Positions 1 to 5,656 of a stretch of 5,656 nt of DNA are shown piece after piece; within the stretch, counting starts at the first letter, position 1; the number at the start of each line of letters is the position of its first letter. The stretch is taken from positions 1 to 5,656 of the forward strand of contig JAITHS010000371.1 of the NCBI GenBank assembly GCA_031279875.1. Direction: 5' to 3'. The notes beneath the pieces were generated by a model. The model saw only the letters and a list, made by a program, of their open reading frames with translations. It was not told the DNA's origin and made no database searches. The stretch comes from Tannerella sp. Lineage in GTDB: Bacteria; Bacteroidota; Bacteroidia; Bacteroidales; Tannerellaceae. A program made the translations under genes and the position numbers.

Positions 1-13
1 ATTTGTTGGGGGG

Positions 14-58
14 TCGAGAGAAATTGAGGTTAGTCGAGATAAATCGAGGGAAATCGAG
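14..58. repeat. Tandem repeat with 10-bp period, 4.5 copies
   Basis: On the plus strand TCGAG (once TTGAG) recurs at 14, 24, 34, 44 and 54, exactly every 10 bases. The full units are TCGAGAGAAA, TTGAGGTTAG, TCGAGATAAA and TCGAGGGAAA, followed by a half unit TCGAG. The array starts 17 bp beyond the sufB stop, probably in the gap before the next suf gene. The period is not a multiple of three, which argues against a coding repeat. Function is unknown. Confidence 0.75.
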
Positions 59-74
59 TATTGTATCATGAGCC

Positions 75-1505
75 TTATCCCACGCTACCTTCGAGTGTGA
101 TAGCGAGCAGTTTCTGCGCTTCGATGGCAAATTCCATCGGCAGTTTGTTCATTACCTCGCGAGCATAGCCGCCAACTATCAGACTGACGGCCTTTTCGGT
201 ATCTATGCCGCGCTGGTTGCAGTAAAACAGTTGGTCTTCGTTGATTTTAGATGTCGTGGCTTCGTGTTCTACGACGGCTGTTTCGTTCCGAATGTCGGCA
301 TACGGAAATGTGTGTGCGCCGCAGGTGGAATTGAGTAGCAGGCTGTCGCACCGGCTGTGATTGCGGGCGCCTTCGGCTTGTTTGCCGACACGCACCAAAC
401 CGCGATACGAGTTCTGACTGCGACCGGCTGATATGCCTTTCGAGACTATTGTACTTCGTGTATTACGCCCAAGATGTATCATTTTCGTGCCGGTGTCGGC
501 TTGCTGATAATTGTTTGTTACGGCGACGGAGTAGAACTCGCCGACAGAGTTGTCGCCCGCAAGGATACACGACGGATATTTCCACGTTATTGCAGAGCCT
601 GTCTCGACCTGTGTCCATGAAATTTTGCTGCTCTCGCCTTTGCATAATCCCCTCTTAGTTACGAAGTTATAAATACCGCCATTGCCTTGTTTATCGCCGG
701 GGTACCAATTCTGAACGGTAGAATATTTTACTTCTGCCCTGTCATGCGCGACTATCTCAACGATGGCGGCATGTAACTGATTTTCATCTCTTTTAGGAGC
801 CGTGCAACCTTCAAGATAGCTGACGTAAGAATCGTCGTCGGCAATTAAAAGCGTGCGTTCAAACTGCCCCGTATTTGCTGCATTGATACGGAAATAAGTG
901 CTCAATTCCATCGGACAGCGCACTCCTTTGGGGATATACGCAAACGAGCCGTCGGAAAACACTGCCGAATTGAGGGCTGCAAAAAAATTGTCGCGATAGC
1001 TTACCACGCTACCTAAATATTTCCGTACCAGGTCGGGATGATGCTTAACAGCTTCACTGAAAGAGCAAAAGATGATACCTTTCTCCGCAAGTTGCTCTTT
1101 ATAAGTGGTATGTACCGAAACGCTGTCCATAACAGCATCTACAGCCATTCCCGACAGCATTTTCTGCTCTTCGAGCGGGATGCCGAGTTTATCGAAAGTC
1201 CGCAACAGTTCGGGATCAACATCATCAAGGCTTTTCGGCGCAACCTTTTGACGAGGCGCTGCATAGTATATAATATCCTGATAATCAATCGGCGGTATGT
1301 TAAGATGCGCCCACGACGGCATTGTAAGCGTTTGCCAGTGTCGAAAAGCGTTTAGACGAAATTCAAGCAACCATTCGGGTTCTTCTTTCTTGTGCGAGAT
1401 TATTCGCACTACATCCTCATCAAGACCCTTGCGTAAGAGTTCAGTATCCACATCGGAAGTGAAACCGTATTTGTAATCACCTGACGTAAAGTTGTTTATA
1501 TCCAT
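75..1505 (-). CDS. sufB: Fe-S cluster assembly scaffold protein SufB
   Basis: SufB is the cytoplasmic scaffold subunit of the SufBC2D complex. It receives sulfur from the SufS cysteine desulfurase (through SufE or SufU where present), builds a nascent Fe-S cluster with SufD and the SufC ATPase, and passes it to carrier proteins. The 476-residue product is complete and of normal length for Bacteroidota SufB. Recognisable landmarks are [19 protein letters not shown] (205-223), YLEGCTAP (230-237), [14 protein letters not shown] (258-271), the beta-helix core, and [16 protein letters not shown] (386-401) followed by [17 protein letters not shown] (413-429). Counting back from the C-terminus against E. 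coli SufB as I recall it, C386 matches C405 and E415 matches E434, the residues reported as essential for cluster building; C234 matches C254. The ATG at 1505 gives the family N-terminus and sits just downstream of a good promoter, with no Shine-Dalgarno. The stop is TAA. Usual partners sufC, sufD and sufS are not in the window and would lie beyond base 1. No missing residue or frameshift was seen. Confidence 0.98.
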   Translation of the reverse strand: MDINNFTSGDYKYGFTSDVDTELLRKGLDEDVVRIISHKKEEPEWLLEFRLNAFRHWQTLTMPSWAHLNIPPIDYQDIIYYAAPRQKVAPKSLDDVDPELLRTFDKLGIPLEEQKMLSGMAVDAVMDSVSVHTTYKEQLAEKGIIFCSFSEAVKHHPDLVRKYLGSVVSYRDNFFAALNSAVFSDGSFAYIPKGVRCPMELSTYFRINAANTGQFERTLLIADDDSYVSYLEGCTAPKRDENQLHAAIVEIVAHDRAEVKYSTVQNWYPGDKQGNGGIYNFVTKRGLCKGESSKISWTQVETGSAITWKYPSCILAGDNSVGEFYSVAVTNNYQQADTGTKMIHLGRNTRSTIVSKGISAGRSQNSYRGLVRVGKQAEGARNHSRCDSLLLNSTCGAHTFPYADIRNETAVVEHEATTSKINEDQLFYCNQRGIDTEKAVSLIVGGYAREVMNKLPMEFAIEAQKLLAITLEGSVG

Positions 1506-1527
1506 TTGACATATAAGTTTTCGGCAA

Positions 1528-1559
1528 CAAAAGTACGGATTTTATTTGAAAAATACAAA
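1528..1559 (-). promoter_or_regulatory. Bacteroidota-type promoter for sufB
   Basis: Reading the minus strand, TTTG (1559-1556) is followed by exactly 20 nt and then TACTTTTG (1535-1528), a full match to the -33 TTTG / -7 TAnnTTTG consensus of the Bacteroides primary sigma factor. Transcription should start near 1517-1523, giving a leader of only about 12-18 nt before the sufB ATG. No operator or riboswitch fits in so short a leader. The promoter lies wholly in the 64-bp gap, so sufB can be transcribed independently of the glycosidase. Confidence 0.8.
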
Positions 1560-1569
1560 TTTCAATCTA

Positions 1570-4500
1570 CTACAAGCGTCGGAAACGGACGGCAAGTCCG
1601 CCGGCTGATGCCAAGCGGATTTTCATTTTGCCGTTTGCTTTCACTTTTTCTTTGCGGATGATAATGTTTTTGGGCTGACGGTCGGAGTCGGGTGCGTCGG
1701 CATACACTTCTGCCGTCCATACGCCGCTGCCCAGAAAGTCAAGCGATATTTCATACGAGCGAGATGTGAAGTTAGTCATAGCGCCCAGATACCACTCGTT
1801 GCCTTTCCTGCGCACGATGGTGATATATTCTCCGGGGTAGCCGTTGAGTACGCGGGTAGCGTCCCACGAAGCGGCCGGCACATCTTTCACAAACCGAAAC
1901 GACGGGTCGCCACGATAGGCTTCAGGCCAGTCGGAAACCATCTGATAAGGTGATTCATAGACAACATACATCGCCAGATGATGCGCCCGTGTACCCATTA
2001 CCGAAGGTCGTCCGTCCATCCGTGCCGTAAAGTCCTCGCGTGTAACATTATCGAAACCGCCGGGCGTATAATCCACAAGCCCCGGAATCATGCGCGTGAA
2101 CGGAATGACAAGCCGGTTTTCGGGATTGTCGCGGAAGCCGGCTTTCGACTGTTCCATACCGATAATGCCCTCATAACCAACAACGTTAGGATATGTGCGT
2201 TGCAGTCCCCACGGCTTGGTTGCGCCGTGAAAATCGACCATTAAGCGATGTTTTGCCGCTTTTTCCGCTACCTTATAATAAAAATCAATTGCCGCCTGAT
2301 CGTCGCGTTCAACAAAGTCGATCTTCATGCCGGCAACACCCCACTGTTCATATAGCGGAAAAGCCTTATCCATCTGATGCCATACATAATGTGCATATAA
2401 CCAGATAAAAACCTTAACTCCTTTCGAGCGGGCATACGCCACGACTTCGGGGACATTGACGTTGTCGCGGCATTTGGTAATGTCGTTGCCGCACCATCCG
2501 GCGTCGATGGTCATAAACTCCAAACCTGATTCGGCGGCAAAATCAACGTAATATTTCATTGTTTCCGTCGTATAGGCTGTTTTTCCGTCTCTGTTAAGGC
2601 TGCCATTCCACCAGTCCCACGCCGATTTACCCGCTTTAATCCATGACATATCTCGGATACGGCAGTCGGGATTAAGATTAGTGATGACGTTCGATTCGAT
2701 GAAGCGGGCGGGGTCGGCGGCGGCCATAATAACGCGCCATGCCGTTTGGTGCGGCAGTTTACCGGTTATAACCGCACCCGAATCGGTCGGATTAGGCGAT
2801 ATTACTGCGTCGAAGCGATGGCCTGTCCACGATCCGGCGGTGTTACAGAGATACATTGCGGCATTATTTTCAAGATGCGTCTCCGTTATGGCAATCCAGC
2901 CGGCGTCGGCTATATCAACCACCAGCGGCAGCCCAAGCAGATAGCGGCTCGCTACCCCACCTTGATTTGCCAGACCGGAAGCAGGTACTTTATGATATTC
3001 GCTTTCGTATCCCGACCGGAAATTCGGCAATACCAACGCATAGCAAAACGCATCCTTTGAGAGGCGAAACTCTGTCCGTTCTCTTTTCAGACGATATTCC
3101 GACAAACCCTCCTGTTCGGGCAGATGATAACGAAATGCTACGGCATCGTTGTAAGCGCGAGCTTCGACAGACATCCGTCGATGCAATCCGTCGCGCTCCG
3201 AAAAAGCGATGGTAACACTTTTGTATGCTTCGGATACGACACTCGTACGTCCTGTAACGAGCGAATATTCGTCCCGCCCGTCGGCAAATACGACATCTTC
3301 GATTACAGTATTATTTCCCAGCACAACATTTTGCTCCAACTCCAATCCCAGCGCCGAAGATTCTATCAGCAGTTTGTTTTTGTAATGCACTTCATAGACC
3401 GGTTTTTCCGCCTTTATCCCAAATGTTATAGTCAGCGCGCCGTCGGGCGAAGCAAGTACAGTGTTTTTTTCCTGCAAAGTGCCATATTCGTAATTCGGTT
3501 TTTTGCCCATAACGATTTTCAGCGTTCCGCCGTTAACTATGTCATTATGAGTGATATACGTAAAAGGATATGGTTTGCCGTTGAGTTCAACAGATTGAAT
3601 ATAAACGTTTTCGGCAGAGTTGTTGACGGCTTCGACAGTAAATTTTTTACCGTTATCAAGGTTGATGGTCGCCTTGTCAAACAGCGGACTGCCGATAACA
3701 TACTCGCCGGAAGCGGTCATGACGGGATAGAAGCCAAGCGCAGAAAAGACGTACCACGCCGACATCTGACCGCAGTCTTCGTTGCCGATAATGCCGTCGG
3801 GACGGTCGGTGTAGAACTCGGTCATTATTTGGCGCGTCAAACGGGCTGTTTTCCACTGCTGACCGGCGTAGGCGTACATGTAGGCTATATGGTGGCTCGG
3901 CTCGTTGCCGTGCGCGTATTGGCCTATCAAACCTGTCAGGTCGATGAGAACGTTCGGATCGTTGGGGTCGTTAGAGAGACTGAAAAATTGGTCGAGACGG
4001 TCTAAAAAAGCCGTTTTGCCGCCGAGTAGGTCTATAAGTCCGTAAATATCCTGCGGTACGAGCCAGAGATATTGCCAGGCATTGCCTTCGGCATAGTCGG
4101 TGGCGTAAGGGCGTATTGATTTCAGCGGGTCGAAAACGGGATTCCACCGTCCGTCGGACATTTTACCGCGAAAAAAGCCTGTTTCATCGTCATAGTAAAG
4201 TTTGTAATTTTCGGAGCGTTTTTTAAAATATTCATAATCTTCCGTCTTGCCTAACGATTTAGCCATGAGTGCAATAGCTCCTGTTCCGATGGCATATTCG
4301 AGGGCTGATGCGACGGGATGCTTTTTCATCTTGTCTGACGGGATAGGTTTGAAGGCACGGTCGTATTCCATGCCATGCAGATCACTCATCGCGGTTGTTT
4401 TCATTGCATTAAAGGCTCTTTGGGGGTCAAAACCCTTACAACCTTTCAGATAAGCTTCGGCAATGACCTGAAAACTGCTGATTCCGACCATAGTACCTGT

Positions 4501-5652
4501 TTCATAACCATTTAAATGCCATATTGGCAGTGCGCCTGTCTTGTCGAAAATATCCAGCATAGAGTTAACAAAATCGCCCACACGGTCGGGATTAGTCAGA
4601 GTATAAAGCGAATGAGCAGCGCGATATGTATCCCAGAGGGAGAAAATGGTGTAGTTTCGATTTGCGTTTTTTGAGTTGGCGTCGTCAAACAGCGACGGAT
4701 GTATCATGGCGTGATACATCGAAGTATAAAAAATTCGTTTGGCAACAGTGTCAGCCGTCTCAACGGTAATTTTCGACAACTCATTGTCCCACTTTTCGAG
4801 CGCTCGAACACGTATTTTTTCAAAATCCCAGCCCGGAATCTCCGCCTTAATGTTAGCCAGCGCATTATCGGCACTGACGGGCGAAATGCCGACTTTGAGC
4901 GAAATCTCCTGCGGGGCTTTTGCAAACGTCAGCAGCCCTTTAAGAGCGTCGCTTTTAGCTTTTTTGCCTTTTATTAAAAGCCCTTTTTCGTATATCGCAA
5001 AATCTTTTATCGGAAGCGACGATTTGATAGCAAAAAACACTTGTTGCTTCTTTGCCCAGCCCGACGACGAGCGATAGCCTTTGATGGTATATTGGTCGGC
5101 AAGTTCGATATAAGTATCTGTGGATTTGTCGTTTATGCCGTCCGTCAGGTCAATTATGATGCGTGCGGGGACGTTGCTGTCGGTCGGAAATCGATATTTG
5201 TGATAGCCTACGCGCTCTGATGCCGTCAGTTCAACTTCGATGCCGTAGTCGTCGAGACGCACTTTGTAATATCCGGGCTGCACTACTTCGCTGTTGTGCG
5301 AAAACTGCGACGCAAAGCCGCTGTAACGCACCGTTTCTTTGCCTTTGTCGAGTTTTACATCGCCCATGTAGGGCATGATGAGGATGTCGCCAAGGTCGCC
5401 TATGCCAGTGCCGCTGAGGTGCAGTTGCGGAAAACCGATTATGACGCTGTCTTGCCAATTGTAGCCGGAACACCAGTCCCAGCCCTTGTAGAAGTTCGAC
5501 GGCCCCACCTGTACCGCTCCAAACGGCACATTAGCCCCCACAAACACATGTCCATGCCCTCCCGAACCGATGAAAGGGTCAACGTTGATTGTTTGGCTGT
5601 TTGCCGTCATTGCAATCATCAGCGCAACAATCCAAAAAGATAGTTTCTTCAT
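1570..5652 (-). CDS. Exported GH92-GH97 fusion glycosidase (alpha-mannosidase family joined to retaining alpha-galactosidase/glucosidase family)
   Basis: This 1360-residue protein joins two glycoside hydrolases. Residues 1-19 are a type I signal peptide. Residues 20-720 form a complete GH92 unit, a family of Ca2+-dependent inverting exo-alpha-mannosidases. Residues 731-1360 form a complete GH97 unit with N-terminal beta-sandwich, (beta/alpha)8 barrel and C-terminal beta domain. GH92 motifs are DPFIGSGGHGHVFVGANVPF (25-44), WDWCSGYNW (58-66), LHLSGTGIGDLGD (77-89), FSLWDTYRA (337-345), HGNEPSHH (581-588) and GNEDCGQMSAWYVFSALG (623-640). GH97 motifs are AWDWWNG (1011-1017), TIDAGW (1048-1053), MKIDFVERDDQ (1109-1119), MVDFHGA (1138-1144), YEGIIGME (1160-1167) and DYTPGGF (1194-1200). 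There is no lipobox cysteine and no recognisable secretion-type C-terminal sorting domain, so a soluble periplasmic location is likely. The ATG at 5652 is chosen because it opens the signal peptide; only 4 upstream bases are visible, so neither the ribosome binding site nor the promoter can be judged. The substrate is inferred, not shown: an alpha-mannoside glycan capped by, or mixed with, alpha-galactosyl or alpha-glucosyl residues. The stop is TAG, 64 bp before sufB. Confidence 0.95.
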   Translation of the reverse strand: MKKLSFWIVALMIAMTANSQTINVDPFIGSGGHGHVFVGANVPFGAVQVGPSNFYKGWDWCSGYNWQDSVIIGFPQLHLSGTGIGDLGDILIMPYMGDVKLDKGKETVRYSGFASQFSHNSEVVQPGYYKVRLDDYGIEVELTASERVGYHKYRFPTDSNVPARIIIDLTDGINDKSTDTYIELADQYTIKGYRSSSGWAKKQQVFFAIKSSLPIKDFAIYEKGLLIKGKKAKSDALKGLLTFAKAPQEISLKVGISPVSADNALANIKAEIPGWDFEKIRVRALEKWDNELSKITVETADTVAKRIFYTSMYHAMIHPSLFDDANSKNANRNYTIFSLWDTYRAAHSLYTLTNPDRVGDFVNSMLDIFDKTGALPIWHLNGYETGTMVGISSFQVIAEAYLKGCKGFDPQRAFNAMKTTAMSDLHGMEYDRAFKPIPSDKMKKHPVASALEYAIGTGAIALMAKSLGKTEDYEYFKKRSENYKLYYDDETGFFRGKMSDGRWNPVFDPLKSIRPYATDYAEGNAWQYLWLVPQDIYGLIDLLGGKTAFLDRLDQFFSLSNDPNDPNVLIDLTGLIGQYAHGNEPSHHIAYMYAYAGQQWKTARLTRQIMTEFYTDRPDGIIGNEDCGQMSAWYVFSALGFYPVMTASGEYVIGSPLFDKATINLDNGKKFTVEAVNNSAENVYIQSVELNGKPYPFTYITHNDIVNGGTLKIVMGKKPNYEYGTLQEKNTVLASPDGALTITFGIKAEKPVYEVHYKNKLLIESSALGLELEQNVVLGNNTVIEDVVFADGRDEYSLVTGRTSVVSEAYKSVTIAFSERDGLHRRMSVEARAYNDAVAFRYHLPEQEGLSEYRLKRERTEFRLSKDAFCYALVLPNFRSGYESEYHKVPASGLANQGGVASRYLLGLPLVVDIADAGWIAITETHLENNAAMYLCNTAGSWTGHRFDAVISPNPTDSGAVITGKLPHQTAWRVIMAAADPARFIESNVITNLNPDCRIRDMSWIKAGKSAWDWWNGSLNRDGKTAYTTETMKYYVDFAAESGLEFMTIDAGWCGNDITKCRDNVNVPEVVAYARSKGVKVFIWLYAHYVWHQMDKAFPLYEQWGVAGMKIDFVERDDQAAIDFYYKVAEKAAKHRLMVDFHGATKPWGLQRTYPNVVGYEGIIGMEQSKAGFRDNPENRLVIPFTRMIPGLVDYTPGGFDNVTREDFTARMDGRPSVMGTRAHHLAMYVVYESPYQMVSDWPEAYRGDPSFRFVKDVPAASWDATRVLNGYPGEYITIVRRKGNEWYLGAMTNFTSRSYEISLDFLGSGVWTAEVYADAPDSDRQPKNIIIRKEKVKANGKMKIRLASAGGLAVRFRRL
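1573..3462 (-). other. GH97 domain, retaining type (residues 731-1360)
   Basis: The domain begins at TVLASPDGALTITF (731-744), which matches the first residues of mature GH97 enzymes after their signal peptide, and runs to the normal GH97 C-terminus (GGLAVRFRRL). The N-terminal beta-super-sandwich covers about 731-995, the barrel about 1000-1262, and the C-terminal beta domain about 1263-1360. D1112 in MKIDF sits where retaining GH97 enzymes such as Bacteroides thetaiotaomicron BT1871 carry their nucleophile. G1143 in FHGA sits where inverting SusB has its catalytic base glutamate (HEA). E1161 and E1167 fit conserved calcium or acid/base positions. Retaining GH97 members characterised so far include alpha-galactosidases and a beta-L-arabinopyranosidase, so an alpha-galactosidase-like activity is the first guess. 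Confidence 0.88.
3463..3471 (-). other. A7 tract / in-phase A-AAA-AAC heptamer at the GH92-GH97 joint
   Basis: The coding strand reads GAA-AAA-AAC for E728-K729-N730, so the heptamer A-AAA-AAC lies in the phase of a -1 slippery site. A -1 shift here adds 23 residues and stops at TGA (3394-3392). A +1 shift adds 9 residues and stops at TGA (3434-3432). Either event yields a GH92-only product. A 4-bp G+C hairpin (CGCC-CGAC-GGCG, 3449-3438) follows about 13 nt downstream. The sequence facts are certain; any use in slippage is conjecture. Confidence 0.4.
3493..5595 (-). other. GH92 domain (residues 20-720)
   Basis: This part covers the GH92 fold from its N-terminal beta-sandwich (about 20-275) through the (alpha/alpha)6 catalytic region to the closing strands ending in GGTLKIVMGKKPN (708-720), which is where free-standing GH92 proteins normally end. 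Conserved acids include E584 in HGNEPSHH and E625/D626 in GNEDCGQ; I do not assign acid and base individually. The WDWCSG and GIGDLGD motifs fit a common exo-mannosidase subgroup. Two departures from the family pattern as I remember it are a short loop at 321-333 and GISSF at 390-394 where a histidine often appears. Linkage preference (alpha-1,2, 1,3, 1,4 or 1,6) cannot be read from the sequence. Confidence 0.9.
5596..5652 (-). other. Signal peptide of the GH92-GH97 protein
   Basis: The N-terminus MKKLSFWIVALMIAMTANS has two lysines, a hydrophobic core (about residues 5-15) and a short polar end. The likely signal peptidase I cut is after A17-N18-S19, leaving Q20 first, a common mature end in Bacteroidota. 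No cysteine follows, so this is not a lipoprotein. It is the only export signal for both catalytic domains. Confidence 0.85.
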
Positions 5653-5656
5653 AAAA

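Noticed and set aside
1..74. Start of sufC directly after sufB
   Set aside because: sufC commonly follows sufB, but no SufC-like N-terminus is present in the visible minus-strand frames, so it must begin beyond the window.
1038..1355. Plus-strand open frame of 105 codons opposite the 5' part of sufB
   Set aside because: It is antisense to the conserved SufB N-terminal region, with no family resemblance; treated as a shadow.
1544..1562. Possible terminator hairpin ATTTG-TATTTTT-CAAAT after the glycosidase stop
   Set aside because: The stem is only 5 bp and A+T-rich, no clean T-run follows, and the segment overlaps the sufB -33 element; too weak to call.
2681..3215. Three overlapping plus-strand open frames inside the GH97 region
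   Set aside because: They overlap one another in different frames opposite a conserved domain and encode nothing recognisable.
3124..4005. Plus-strand open frame of 293 codons opposite the GH92/GH97 joint
   Set aside because: It lies wholly antisense to a protein with strong family motifs in the coding frame, has no recognisable domain, and reads as the mirror of codon bias in the real gene.
5653..5656. Ribosome binding site or promoter of the glycosidase gene
   Set aside because: Only four bases lie upstream of the ATG in this window, so nothing can be judged.

Overview
This window looks like chromosome of a Bacteroidota bacterium, most likely order Bacteroidales. Three things point there: the glycosidase families present (GH92 and GH97, both abundant in gut and fermentative Bacteroidales), a perfect match to the Bacteroidota primary-sigma promoter (TTTG, 20-nt spacer, TAnnTTTG) ahead of sufB, and a sufB start without a Shine-Dalgarno sequence. 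No RNA gene, insertion sequence, CRISPR array or phage gene was seen.

Layout: two genes fill almost the whole window, both on the minus strand. The upstream gene (5652 to 1570) encodes a 1360-residue exported protein: a type I signal peptide, a full-length GH92 domain (alpha-mannosidase family), a linker of about ten residues, and a full-length GH97 domain (alpha-galactosidase/alpha-glucosidase family). Both families normally occur as separate proteins of roughly 620 to 770 residues, so this head-to-tail fusion is the main point of interest. The GH97 half carries the residues of the retaining subgroup, not the inverting SusB type. The fusion joint lies on an A7 tract that forms an in-phase A-AAA-AAC heptamer. 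A one-base shift in either direction there would stop translation soon afterwards and leave a protein of normal GH92 size.

After a 64-bp gap holding a clear promoter comes sufB (1505 to 75), the complete scaffold subunit of the SUF iron-sulfur cluster assembly complex. The rest of the suf operon would lie beyond base 1. Between the sufB stop and the window edge is a short tandem repeat with a 10-bp period, TCGAG plus five bases.

The two genes do not appear to share a function. The glycosidase acts outside the cytoplasm on alpha-linked glycans, and sufB is a cytoplasmic housekeeping gene with its own promoter. The window begins only 4 bases upstream of the glycosidase start, so its promoter and any neighbouring polysaccharide utilisation genes cannot be seen.
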